DNA of 64,000 nucleotides from an uncultured Azospirillum sp. (GCA_902489795.1 CABUBU010000003.1:1-64000); one strand, 5' to 3'; shown: positions 53,467 through 62,086, counted from the first letter of the stretch. A program made the numbers and translations. The notes: generated by a model from the sequence alone, not told the origin.

Positions 53467-53749
53467 TTGCTTTTGGCAAAATTATTGTTTAACTTGAAAA
53501 ACAGGCAGCAATGTTGCTGCTCAGCATCCGAGAGGATGCGGAGTCGTAGAAAGCTCTCGCATAACCGGTATTAGCGGATATCATACCGTGAAACTGTCGG
53601 CCGCATTGTCCGTACAGTTTGTATATCCCCTGCCAAGCCAAGGCCGGGGAGCTTTAAGCAATGTCCAGAAACCCTCAGGTTTTAAAGGCTTAAGGGATCA
53701 TAGTTATGCATGATTTTTCTACCTCTCCGACCACCTTCTGGTGGTTTTT
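53467..53749 (+). ncRNA. Candidate structured RNA 2
   Basis: A promoter-like TTGCTT, 17 bases, TAACTT (53467-53495) precedes a highly paired segment ending in a strong terminator (ACCACC/GGTGGT with T5, 53730-53749). Visible stems are GCAGCA/TGCTGC, GCATCC/GGATGC, CGGTAT/ATACCG, AACTGT/ACAGTT and CCCC/GGGG. The last three are enclosed by AAAGCTC/GAGCTTT, giving a multi-branch junction. Predicted length is about 245 nt. It does not match tmRNA, 6S, SRP or RNase P RNA signatures I know. It could also be a leader of the XRE gene starting at 53815. Confidence 0.45.
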
Positions 53750-53814
53750 GTTTTATTTGCGAACGAAAACGGAAAGGTGGTCAGATTTTTGGTAAAAAAT
53801 TTGAGGAACAGACT

Positions 53815-54183
53815 ATGACTAACCCTGTTAAAAACTATCGTGCCCGCACGCCCAACAACCAGCCTAACCCGATAGACGTTTTTATCGGCGGCAGGATCCG
53901 CTATTTCCGCAAGCTTCGGCATGTAAGCCAGGTCGAACTGGCCGGCTCGGTAGGAACAACCTTTCAGCAGGTACAAAAATACGAAAACGGCAATAATCGC
54001 GTGTCCGGCAGTCGTCTGTGGATGATCAGCCAGGTGCTGCAGGTTCCGGTCAGCCTGTTTTTTGAAGGCATAAACGTCAAAACCGGACGTTCTTCGGTCA
54101 AAATCATTTCCGGCAAAGAAGAAGCTGTTTATTGTCCGCCGGATAAGTTTATGCCGTTGCAGGTACAGAGAAAGAAACCGTAA
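53815..54183 (+). CDS. XRE-family transcriptional regulator
   Basis: The 122-residue protein has a helix-turn-helix at about 20-78 (IGGRIRYFRKLRHVSQVELAGSVGTTFQQVQKYENG) and LFFEGI just after, the common alphaproteobacterial XRE form. A basic tail follows. ATG 53815 is preceded by TGAGGA. It lies alone between the inverted repeats, behind the structured RNA. Its targets are unknown; the neighbouring secretion operons are plausible. Confidence 0.85.
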   Translation: MTNPVKNYRARTPNNQPNPIDVFIGGRIRYFRKLRHVSQVELAGSVGTTFQQVQKYENGNNRVSGSRLWMISQVLQVPVSLFFEGINVKTGRSSVKIISGKEEAVYCPPDKFMPLQVQRKKP

Positions 54184-54436
54184 CCGCCCCAAAAGGCGTT
54201 TGCGGCGCGGCGTTCCTGCGGCTGCTGAAATATGTCTTTGTTTTTCTTTGCGAAACCGTCGAAGGCACAGCCTGAAAGATGAGAACGGTTGTCGCTGTTT
54301 CCGACGGATTGTTTCAGAAGCGTAATAATCTTCCGTAAAAGGAGAGGTGAGAAAAAAGTTCCGGCGTAGAAAAAAGAGCCTCACGTAAAACGCGTGGTTC
54401 TTCATATGAGGAAGTAACCCCGACTGTACTGGCAAA
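54184..54436. other. Gene-free stretch downstream of the XRE gene
   Basis: No gene is supported on either strand. A weak hairpin (GAGCCTCACG with CGCGTGGTTC) at 54378-54402 might end the XRE transcript. Confidence 0.35.
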
Positions 54437-54855
54437 TTAAGAGTATGATACCCTGACAGGACGATGGCTGCCCGGCTCGTCGTAAACGGGGAAAAGTCCG
54501 GTGTGAGCAGACTTTGCCCGGTATTTTTTCAGTTGATTACAAATGTATCTTTTGAATATTCTGCGCCGGGAGATCGACGCAATTCCCTTGGCGCTCAAAT
54601 TCCCGGTTGCAATCCCGAAACCTTGCATTTCCACAACGTTCATATATCGACAAACTGCTCTTGCCTTTGAAACAGCCAGCAATTGAATTGACGGAATATT
54701 CGGGCGGCAACCCCGGTAATATATGAATATTACGGATCGGAACACTCTCCGGTTTTCGTAATGACCATGCCTTTCCGTCGGCATCGTTCCCTAAATATAG
54801 CTCCTATTTCCAGACGACGTCTGCCCTAAAACGCCTTTCTTCGATATTTCGGGAC
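54437..54855 (-). pseudogene. tnpA: Decayed IS200-type transposase tnpA (right copy)
   Basis: On the minus strand the first part, inside the inverted repeat, is identical to the left copy (same internal stop). Beyond the repeat the homology continues but with heavy divergence: the nucleotide trace of the SSIMGYLKGKSSLMIYE and DPFTASR regions is still visible, yet frames are broken several times. It is an older or faster-decaying copy than the left one outside the repeat. Confidence 0.75.
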
Positions 54856-54988
54856 GAAGAAACAAGGTATTTTCGGAATCCGCATCATATGTGCAAACAG
54901 TACACACATTCAAAAAACGCCTTTGCTTTTTAAGACAATTGCCGGATCGTCTTTCTTACAATGGCGAAGGAGTTTTATATACGCAATG
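54770..54988. repeat. 219-bp inverted repeat, right arm
   Basis: Identical to the reverse complement of 52432-52650. The two arms are separated by 2119 bases. Confidence 0.95.
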
Positions 54989-55266
54989 AACAAAGCGGGA
55001 AAGGTGGGAAGGGCGGAAAAAAAAGAACGGAAAGAAGGAAAAGGAAAGCAGAAAAGAGGGGAAAAGGAAGAACAGGGAAAGAAACGAAAAAGAGGAAAAA
55101 GGGGGAAAGAGCAAAACGGGAAAAATGAAAAGAGCGAAAAAAAGAAGGACGGAAAAAGGAAGAGGAAAGTGGAAAAGAGGAAAAAAGCAGGGAGAGCAAG
55201 AAAAGACGGAGGAAGGAAAAGAGTGAGCGAAAAAAGCCGTAAGTTCTTCTGAACCACGCGCCTGCC
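54966..55266 (+). repeat. Purine-rich element, copy C
   Basis: A leader readable as EFYIRNEQSGKGGKGGKK is followed by about 240 bases almost wholly A/G, ending in AAAAAAGC-GTAAG and GAACCACGCGCC. The same end is seen on copy B (AAAAAAGC-GTAAG, AACCATGC). It lies as mirror image of copy B across the inverted repeats. Confidence 0.65.
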
Positions 55267-55280
55267 ATGGGGCGGTATAA

Positions 55281-55310
55281 AAAAATCCCTCCCGTCAAGG
55301 GGAGGGATGA
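55281..55310 (-). terminator. Terminator of the 55322-60482 operon
   Basis: A 9-bp stem ATCCCTCCC/GGGAGGGAT with a 6-base loop, T7 on the minus strand, 12 bases past the stop of the gene at 55322. Confidence 0.85.
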
Positions 55311-55321
55311 AGGAAAACGGC

Positions 55322-56059
55322 TTATTGCAAAGGCGGGATGTTAAGCTGCGCAATTTCTCCCGGTTTGATTTTAATGCTGGAATAGCGCATGTTTCCGGTC
55401 TCAATCATAAACCGCTGGCGCCCGGTCAACTGGGCGGCCAAATCGTAAAAATCGCGGCCGTTTAAATCCTGACGCTGCGGATTCATAATGTACAAAACAC
55501 AGCCCTGTGTTTTTTCGGCCACGCCGCAGCGGGCTCTTCCCCGCGGTACCTCCGAGTTGATGACAACGCCTTGCAAACCGTTTTGAACGGTGGTCGGACC
55601 GCTTAAGAATATTTTGGCAAACATGATGCCGAACAAAAGGAAAACAGCGGCGGTGACAAAAACGGCAAAACCGGTGTACAGATCGCCGACGACCATTCTG
55701 TCTTTCCAGCTGGGCGGCGTCGGATTGATGTCCTCGTCGCGGATAAAGCCGCGTTCAAAATTGTTCTGTTGTAATCTCGTATCCTGTTGAATGGCCGGCA
55801 GATTGTCGCCGTCAAGAAAAGCGTCTAGGCTGAAAGCGTCCATTTTTTCCGGCGCGGGTGCCTGATGTTCCTCCGCCGCAGCGGAAGAAGTCATGGCCGG
55901 AGCAATGTTTTGATCCGGATGCGGAGCGGCAAATCCCGTGGTTTTCGGTGGGACGGAAAGCGTTTCCGGCGTGCTGATGGGGCGTTTGATTGGTCTTTTT
56001 ACCTTTTTCAGCTTATGCCGGACAGGGGTTCCGCCGGGAGCTTTGTTCATGTTGTCCAT
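55322..56059 (-). CDS. Single-pass inner-membrane protein, unknown
   Basis: The 245-residue protein has a basic, Pro-rich cytoplasmic part (1-115, starting KLKKVKRPIKRP), one membrane helix (about 128-150) and a periplasmic domain of about 90 residues with two cysteines (RARCGVAEKTQGCVLYIMNPQ) and a RFMIETGNMRYSSIKIKPGE strand pair. No family recognised. It is the last gene of a four-gene minus-strand set ending in a strong terminator; the context suggests an accessory secretion component. Confidence 0.7.
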   Translation of the reverse strand: MDNMNKAPGGTPVRHKLKKVKRPIKRPISTPETLSVPPKTTGFAAPHPDQNIAPAMTSSAAAEEHQAPAPEKMDAFSLDAFLDGDNLPAIQQDTRLQQNNFERGFIRDEDINPTPPSWKDRMVVGDLYTGFAVFVTAAVFLLFGIMFAKIFLSGPTTVQNGLQGVVINSEVPRGRARCGVAEKTQGCVLYIMNPQRQDLNGRDFYDLAAQLTGRQRFMIETGNMRYSSIKIKPGEIAQLNIPPLQ

Positions 56060-56090
56060 TTTCCCTAATCTCCTTTAATTGCGATAATTA

Positions 56091-57353
56091 TTAATTTGCC
56101 GTCGGTACCTGTTTTTTTAAGGTACGGATGATTCTAGGTACCATAAACACGATCGTTTCCGATTTCGGGCTGCTGATGCCGAAAATTTCGTTGGGGATGC
56201 CGATGATCAGGAAGTTTTCTCCCAGTTTGCTGCGAATGTTGAACTGGGTGATCTGTCCTTCGGTGCCTTCCAACGTAATGTCCGAAAAAATCCGGTTTTG
56301 CGGCATCAAGGAGGATTTTGCCAACAGCGAAACCTGGGCTTCCGGCGACTTCCGGGCGGCGCATTTGCCGATGTCGAAACGAGCCAGCCACAGGTTGGGA
56401 ACCACGAATTTTCCTTCCGCCGCCTTAACCACTCTTGCCTGGCCGGAAAGGAACCGCTGCAGGGTTTTGAAATTCAGATCGTCCGAAGTGGTCAGCACCC
56501 GTCCGATAACGCCGGTTTTGGCGGTTTTGATGGTGCCGAAATCAAAGATGTTCAGCAGTTTTTGCCACTCGATGTCGTTTTGCGCATTATACGGATAAAT
56601 GGTAAATACGCTGACGTCATATGCGATCAGTACCGGATTTTCCTCAAAGTAATCGAGAAGATCCTGAATTTTGGTTCTCAGTTCAAAATCGGCGTCGAAG
56701 GTGATTGAGTAATCGGACCAGTCGGTCGTGATGTTGGTGATGCCCGACCCGCGCAGAACGTCGAGCAGTGCCAGAATGATCGGCCGCGATTTCGGCATAT
56801 AGAGCGTAAAGTTGTTTTTGCGGCTGATGGTCAGCGTTTTGGTTTCGGCGTTGTAGTTATAGTAAATTTCGGCCGCGTCGGTAATCATTTTGACCACTTC
56901 CGACAGTTCGCCGCGCAAATTTTCCGCCGAAATGCTGGTGTAAGGCGCATCTTTGGCCACCAGCCGGATATCCGCTTCTTTAAGCAGTTTCAGGAGCGCT
57001 TTTTCCGCCGGCATGGTTTTGAAGGAAAAACCGGTTACCTCAAAGCGCGGCAGCGGATTGTTGATGCCGTTGCGGGTGAGGTTGAAGGCTTTCATGTTGT
57101 AAGGCAGGGCGGTGATCATTTCCTGCGTTTTCCAGTTGACGTTGCAACGCAGCGGCGTTTCCAGATCAAGCGAACTGGCGCCTTTCGGCGTGCGGATCAT
57201 GTTGGGATCCTGCAGATTGATGAGGGAGGCGGCGGAAAGCGGATCCGCTTCGACCGGCTCCGGTTCCGGCGCCGGCGTTTTGCAGCCGGCCAGCATGCCC
57301 GCCCACAGAAGACAAACGGTAAATTTTTTGAAATTATGACAGATTTTAAACAT
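56091..57353 (-). CDS. Secretin-related lipoprotein
   Basis: The 420-residue protein has lipobox MLAGC at about residue 24. Periplasmic domains follow with KALLKLLKEADIRLVAKDAPYTSI and VVKMITDAAEIYYNYNAETKTLTI, like the STN/N1 domains of secretins. The terminal part ends GENFLIIGIPNEIFG and ETIVFMVPRIIRTL, in the position of the secretin C-terminus. The barrel region is shorter than in PilN (541 residues), so it may be a small or incomplete secretin, or a ring partner of PilN. It would sit at the outer membrane. Confidence 0.68.
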   Translation of the reverse strand: MFKICHNFKKFTVCLLWAGMLAGCKTPAPEPEPVEADPLSAASLINLQDPNMIRTPKGASSLDLETPLRCNVNWKTQEMITALPYNMKAFNLTRNGINNPLPRFEVTGFSFKTMPAEKALLKLLKEADIRLVAKDAPYTSISAENLRGELSEVVKMITDAAEIYYNYNAETKTLTISRKNNFTLYMPKSRPIILALLDVLRGSGITNITTDWSDYSITFDADFELRTKIQDLLDYFEENPVLIAYDVSVFTIYPYNAQNDIEWQKLLNIFDFGTIKTAKTGVIGRVLTTSDDLNFKTLQRFLSGQARVVKAAEGKFVVPNLWLARFDIGKCAARKSPEAQVSLLAKSSLMPQNRIFSDITLEGTEGQITQFNIRSKLGENFLIIGIPNEIFGISSPKSETIVFMVPRIIRTLKKQVPTAN

Positions 57354-57394
57354 TAGTCGGTTACTTTCCGTTTTAATTAGGTTGACTGTTAAAA

Positions 57395-57886
57395 TTATTT
57401 TTTATCGTCTTCGGCCGGGAAGTTGGGCTTGATGTTGTTTTCCTGCATCAGCTTTTCCATCAGCTGTTCCATTCCCATGCCGGCGCCCACGGTCGGGTCT
57501 GCCGATTTGTCGACGTCGCCCAGCGCCTGCTTCATTTTTTCCACTTCCCGCGCGTCTTCCTTGATCATGTCGGGAGTGGAATTGCTTTTCAGTTCGTTCT
57601 GATATTCGATCAGCGTTTTTTTCAGCCCGTTCAGCCCGCCGGCGATTTTGCGTTCGACATACGGGTACAATTCCCGGTGCTGCAATATGTATTCGCCGGT
57701 TTCGCTGATTTCTTCCAGAACGTCAAGTATGTATCCGAAAAAGGGGTAATCTTCGATCGCAATGTTGCCTTTGCGGACGCAGCGGGCGGCAATCCGGGAA
57801 ATCGTGCGGTCGTAATAGTCTTTCAGCAGGATATAGTTGTCAACGTACCACAAGTCGGCTGTTCCGGCGGCTTTGTTTGGTTCCAT
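57395..57886 (-). CDS. Small helical cytoplasmic protein, unknown
   Basis: The 163-residue protein has no signal peptide or membrane helix. It is helical with YYDRTISRIAARCVRKG near 25-42 and EYILQHRELYPYVERKIAGG near 65-85. A Met-rich tail (GMGMEQLMEKLMQEN) closes it. No family recognised. GGGAG precedes ATG. It lies between the secretin-like lipoprotein and the 842-aa repeat protein. Confidence 0.65.
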   Translation of the reverse strand: MEPNKAAGTADLWYVDNYILLKDYYDRTISRIAARCVRKGNIAIEDYPFFGYILDVLEEISETGEYILQHRELYPYVERKIAGGLNGLKKTLIEYQNELKSNSTPDMIKEDAREVEKMKQALGDVDKSADPTVGAGMGMEQLMEKLMQENNIKPNFPAEDDKK

Positions 57887-57953
57887 TATGCGTCACTCCC
57901 TTCGCGGTAATTCTGGTTGTCGTTCATTTGCGGCAAATTGTTTTCCTTTCAAT

Positions 57954-60482
57954 TTACCCGATATTGTCACTGTTTTCAATATAAGGATCGCGGAATTTTT
58001 CGTCCTCCAGTCCGAACAGCACGAATTGCGGCAGGCTGTCGACGACGATTTCCGAAGTCTGGGCAAATTCATCCGGACTGAGGCTGCTGTCTTCCGCCGC
58101 CGCTTCTTCATAAACCTCATCTTCCGTTTCGGCCGCGGTTGCCGGGGTATTCTCGTATTCCCATTCCCAACCCCCGTTTGCTTCGCCGGCCGTTTCGGCG
58201 TCGGCGGGCACTTCTTCGTATTCCCATTCCCAGTCTTCGCCTTCTTCTCCGCTCATCTCGGCGTCGGCGGGAACTTCTTCATACTCCCATTCCCAGTCTT
58301 CGCCTTCTTCTCCGCTCATCTCGGCGTCGGTGGGCACTTCTTCATATTCCCACTCCCAGTCTTCGCCGTCGCCGGCGGCAGTTGCGGCTGCGGAATAGCC
58401 GTCGTCGTCTGTTTCAAAGCCATAGCTGTCGTTACCGCCGGCCGCATTGTCCGTCTTTTCGCTCTCGCTTCCGCCGAAACCCCAGCCCCAGTCATCGCCC
58501 GGATCGCTGTCTTTAATGCCCTGTACGTCGGCAAAGGCGGTCGAAATCGTCATCAGTTTACGCAGCATCGGTGAAATCTGCGGTTCTTTTCCTTCCTCCG
58601 CGGCAGCAGGTTCGGGCTCTGCTGTCTGTGTTTTTTCCGCTTTGGGGGCGCTTTCTGCCGGTTTTGCCTTTTCTTCTGCCGGTTGGGCTTTCTCTTCCGT
58701 CGTTTTTTCTGCCGCCGCTTCCCGGGCGGCTTTTTTATCTTCTTTTTCCGTTTTGCCCGTCGGTGCTTTCCCGGCGGCAGGTTTGCCTGCTTCTGCCGCT
58801 TTGGGAGTTTCATCGGCCGCCGGCGCGGAAACTTTGCTTTCTGCCGGCGCCTTTTCCTTTTTGGCTTCGCCTGCCGTCGGAGTTTCCGTTTTTGTTTCCT
58901 GTCGCGGTTTTTCTTCGCCGGCTGACATTTCGTCCGATTCGTCGTCGGAGGTTTCTACTGTGCCGTTTTCGGCTTCCCGGTTTTTCTTCTTTTTCTTCTT
59001 CTTTTTCTTTTTCGGCGTTTCCTCAATTACCGCTGCGTTTGCTTTCTCTTCTTCCTCTTCGTCAATGCCGTCCAGATACTTGTCGATCATCGGGGTGGAC
59101 GCGGTCGGTTCGGGTATTTGCGGCACCGCTGGCCGCTCATGAACCGCGGGCTGCGAAGCGGCGGAAATTTCCCTGTTGATGGCAGGCATCGGTACCGGTA
59201 CCGCCACCGTCTGCACCGGTGCCGTTTGCAGTTGGCTGAGTGCGGCAATGATTGCTTCTGTCGACTGGCGCTGGCTTTCTTTCAGCGCCGAGGATATCAA
59301 AGCCGAAAACTCCTGATTTTGCGCACGGGCGATGTCACGGAACAGGTTGGCTTGCATCCGCATGATTTCTTCAACCTTAAGGTTGTTTTGTCCGCCGGCC
59401 GAAACGGTCGAATCTTTTTTCAGCGTTTCCAAGGTTTCAATAATTGTCTGCGCGGAATTTTTCTGGCTTTCTTTCAATGCCATGGAGATGATGGAAGAAA
59501 ACTCTTTTCCCTGCGCTTTCAGTGCCTGTTCGACCGATTCCATTGCCGGCTGGCCTTTGGGGGACGAAGCGGCGTAGGTAATCGGCGTCGGAATTTTTTC
59601 TTCGTTGATTTTCTTAAACGATTCAATCAGCGCCTGAGTAGAAACTTTCTGGCTTTCCTTGATGGCAGTGGAGATGATAGAAGAAAGCTCTTCTTTCTGG
59701 CTTTTCGTGGTTTCTTTCAAAAAGGCGGACTGAGCCTTGACCAGATCGTCGACCAGCCCTTTCATCTGAATAGGAGCCGCTGCCGTTTTGCCGTCACCGC
59801 CGGAAATAAATTTAAGCTGACTGCTCTGTTCAATTAGTTTGGTCAGGTTTTCCTGCAGCTCCGTAAACGAACGGGCAATCATTTTGTTGTCTTCCAAGCG
59901 TTTCTTTTCGGAGTTTTCAATTGCTTCGGACAATGCTTTGGAGATGATGTTGGTAAAGGATTCGTCGGCAACCAGTTTCATCGGGCCGTCAAAGCCACCG
60001 CCTGTTCCGCTTCCGCCCTCAATGCCGGCTGCCGCCGGGCGGGTGTTTTGCAGTTCGCGGATAATTTCGGCGTTTGACTGGGCCAGACTGCTGGCCAGAA
60101 TCCGCGCGAAATTGTCGCCGTTGATGATTCCCTCGCCGCCGGTCGTTCCTCCCGTGCTTCTGTTTTCAGACAGGGCTTCCTGCAAAATATTGCTGTTTTT
60201 CTGGTGACTGTGATGGGCAACCGGCTCAAGCCCTTTGCTTTTTTGCTCCAGATCTTCCATATATTCCTGCAACGGGGTGCCGCCCGGCAGGCTCTGAAAA
60301 ATGGATTTGACTTCCGGCGGCAGTTCCAGCAGCATCTTATTGAAAGCTTCACGCCTTTCGTCGCTGAAAATGTGCAGCTGGCGAAAAATGTTTAAAAAGC
60401 GCTGAGCGACAATGATCGGCAATTCTTCACTGTCGTTTTTGCTTTGGCCGAAACTCGCCGAGCTGTTGATGTCGTCTGCCAC
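57954..60482 (-). CDS. 842-aa acidic repeat protein, unknown
   Basis: The cytoplasmic-type protein has a GTG start behind AGGGGGGA and a folded N-terminus (AQRFLNIFRQLHIFSDERRE, then LPGGTPLQEYMEDLEQ). Residues about 130-470 hold at least four related helical repeats around the core SSIISxALKESQ, spaced 50-80 residues. A Lys run follows near 505, then a long Ala/Glu/Lys low-complexity stretch, and three near-identical 21-residue repeats containing GEDWEWEYEEVPADAE near 755-815. Function unknown. The aromatic, acidic repeats may be docking sites. Confidence 0.7.
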   Translation of the reverse strand: MADDINSSASFGQSKNDSEELPIIVAQRFLNIFRQLHIFSDERREAFNKMLLELPPEVKSIFQSLPGGTPLQEYMEDLEQKSKGLEPVAHHSHQKNSNILQEALSENRSTGGTTGGEGIINGDNFARILASSLAQSNAEIIRELQNTRPAAAGIEGGSGTGGGFDGPMKLVADESFTNIISKALSEAIENSEKKRLEDNKMIARSFTELQENLTKLIEQSSQLKFISGGDGKTAAAPIQMKGLVDDLVKAQSAFLKETTKSQKEELSSIISTAIKESQKVSTQALIESFKKINEEKIPTPITYAASSPKGQPAMESVEQALKAQGKEFSSIISMALKESQKNSAQTIIETLETLKKDSTVSAGGQNNLKVEEIMRMQANLFRDIARAQNQEFSALISSALKESQRQSTEAIIAALSQLQTAPVQTVAVPVPMPAINREISAASQPAVHERPAVPQIPEPTASTPMIDKYLDGIDEEEEEKANAAVIEETPKKKKKKKKKKNREAENGTVETSDDESDEMSAGEEKPRQETKTETPTAGEAKKEKAPAESKVSAPAADETPKAAEAGKPAAGKAPTGKTEKEDKKAAREAAAEKTTEEKAQPAEEKAKPAESAPKAEKTQTAEPEPAAAEEGKEPQISPMLRKLMTISTAFADVQGIKDSDPGDDWGWGFGGSESEKTDNAAGGNDSYGFETDDDGYSAAATAAGDGEDWEWEYEEVPTDAEMSGEEGEDWEWEYEEVPADAEMSGEEGEDWEWEYEEVPADAETAGEANGGWEWEYENTPATAAETEDEVYEEAAAEDSSLSPDEFAQTSEIVVDSLPQFVLFGLEDEKFRDPYIENSDNIG

Positions 60483-61048
60483 AGTCGTCCCCCCTTTAGA
60501 ATATATATAGAATATACTGAATACAACATAAAGTCAAATCCATAAATGTCAATCAGTCAAACGCGGAGAGCGAAAAAAATCGCTGCTTGCGGGAGAGCGG
60601 CGAGAGGTGAATGACAAAAGCGAAACTTGCCTTCGTCCGTTGTCGCCTTGGTTGCCTTTCCCGCCGTCCGGTTTGCTTTTTTTTCCTTCTTTTCCCGTTT
60701 GTCTGTCTGTTGTTGTTCGCCTATCGTCGTTTTCGCTGTCCGGCATAGGAACTTGCCTGCTTTTTCCCGCGGCGGATTTTTCGCTATCGTCTTTCTGTTT
60801 TTTTATCGTCTTTTCCTTCCCGCCGTCCGGTTTGCTTTTTTCCCCGTCTTTTCTCTTTTGCCGGTATTTCCCTTCCTTGTTTGCCTTTTCCTTCGTCGCT
60901 TTTTGTATCTGGTCTTTCTTTTCTGCTTTTCTCTTCTCTTTTTTCTCCGTTTTGTTTTTTCTTTTTTACAGGGAAGCGGCAAGCAGCTGTAAGACCGGCG
61001 GATATGACCGCCGTATGGCGTTAAAGTTCTTTCTTCCGGCGGCAAGGC
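60483..61048. other. Pyrimidine-rich gene-free region with internal repeats
   Basis: Bases 60640-60970 are strongly pyrimidine-rich on the plus strand. A block of about 22 bases beginning CCCGCCGTCCGGTTTGC occurs at about 60660 and again at about 60822. The open frames here are low-complexity and not supported as genes. Unlike elements A-C, no EQS leader or AACCATGC end is seen. Confidence 0.5.
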
Positions 61049-61081
61049 AAAAAGAAACCCCGCCGAAGCGGGGAAATTTTT
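61049..61081 (-). terminator. Terminator of the XRE-S24 gene
   Basis: The stem CCCCGC/GCGGGG with a CGAA loop lies between A/T runs on both sides, at the 3' end of the minus-strand regulator gene. Confidence 0.7.
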
Positions 61082-62051
61082 ATAAGTAAATGGCGACGAC
61101 CTTATGCAGTTTGCTTAAGTCGTTGTCGTCCAGCTTGATCCTTTCGTCTGGATTCCAGCGGATGCCGTAAAGTTTTCCGTTATCGTCTTCGCGAATGCTG
61201 ACAACCATTACTTCTTCGGGGTCAATCTGATAAACGGCGATGTCGCCGACACTGACCACTTCCTGCGGATCGACGAGCAAAATGGAGCGAGCCGGCAACA
61301 AACTGCCCAAACGCCGCGTGCACAGGTTCAACCCGTATGCATCTTTTTTGCCGTTTAAGACTGCGGGGCGGCCGACCCATTTGATTTCTTTTTCGTTGTC
61401 GATGATAACGTTACCGTCTTTGCCCGGAACGCCGTATACTGGCACTTTCTGACTGTCACGCGGCGCAGTGTCAAAAGTAGAAATTGCGCCGCGGGGATTG
61501 GACAGCAGTTTGTATTTGGCGTCATTGCGCTGGATAATTTCGTCCAGCATGCCTTTGCCGTCCAGATTTTTGATCGCTTCTTTCAGTTCTTCGGCCGTAT
61601 ATCCGAGCGATTTGGCGATGTTTTTCATTTCCTTGTCGGAAACTTCCCGCTGTCCCATCTCGATCCGGTGATAAACAGACAGCGTCATGTCCGAACTTTC
61701 CGCCACTTCGATCAATGTCAGGTTCTTTTCGTTGCGGATTTGGCGCAAACCGGCACCCAGCGTTTTCAAACCGGCCTTTTCGTTGATTTTGTTTCTTCTT
61801 TCCTGTTCCCGGCGCCATGACAGAATGACGTCTTCCTGAGAATTCTGTTCGTTGACGAACAGATCCTGCATCGGGCAGTCCAAAAGCTCCGCCACTCTTA
61901 CCAGCTGTTCCTGATCAATTCTGCGATAGCCTTTTTCGATTTTGGAGATGGCCGACAGGCTGACACCTAAATGATCGGCCAGTTCCTGCATGGAACGTCC
62001 GCGCAGTCTTCTGTACATTCTGATCTGGTTGGGGAAAATAATTTCTTCCAT
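61080..62051 (-). CDS. Phage-type repressor with two HTH domains and an S24 peptidase-like domain
   Basis: The 323-residue protein has a first XRE helix-turn-helix at about 7-60 (RSMQELADHLGVSLSAISKIEKG), a second at about 95-150 (KNLTLIEVAESSDMTLSVYHRIEMG), and a C-terminal LexA/CI-like S24 fold from about 205 (VPVYGVPG, then LLPARSILLVDPQEVVSVGDIAVYQID). The usual S24 Ser/Lys dyad is not obvious, so autocleavage is doubtful. It likely represses its own gene through operators at 62087-62157 and could control the secretion loci. ATG 62051 follows AAAGGTGG; a GTG three codons earlier is possible. Confidence 0.85.
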   Translation of the reverse strand: MEEIIFPNQIRMYRRLRGRSMQELADHLGVSLSAISKIEKGYRRIDQEQLVRVAELLDCPMQDLFVNEQNSQEDVILSWRREQERRNKINEKAGLKTLGAGLRQIRNEKNLTLIEVAESSDMTLSVYHRIEMGQREVSDKEMKNIAKSLGYTAEELKEAIKNLDGKGMLDEIIQRNDAKYKLLSNPRGAISTFDTAPRDSQKVPVYGVPGKDGNVIIDNEKEIKWVGRPAVLNGKKDAYGLNLCTRRLGSLLPARSILLVDPQEVVSVGDIAVYQIDPEEVMVVSIREDDNGKLYGIRWNPDERIKLDDNDLSKLHKVVAIYL

Positions 62052-62086
62052 AATTACCACCTTTGCATTGTTACAGATTGTTAAAT

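Noticed and set aside
53500..53749. tmRNA, 6S, SRP RNA, RNase P RNA or IscB/TnpB-type guide RNA
   Set aside because: No tag frame, tRNA-like end, SRP GGAA-tetraloop domain or RNase P core was seen, and there is no tnpB or iscB gene nearby.
52651..54769. Complete composite transposon
   Set aside because: Both transposases are dead, the arms are transposase coding sequence rather than IS ends, and no target-site duplication was found.
60607..61089. Ser/Phe/Pro-rich frame of 160 codons
   Set aside because: It only reflects a pyrimidine-rich tract with internal repeats and has no homology features.
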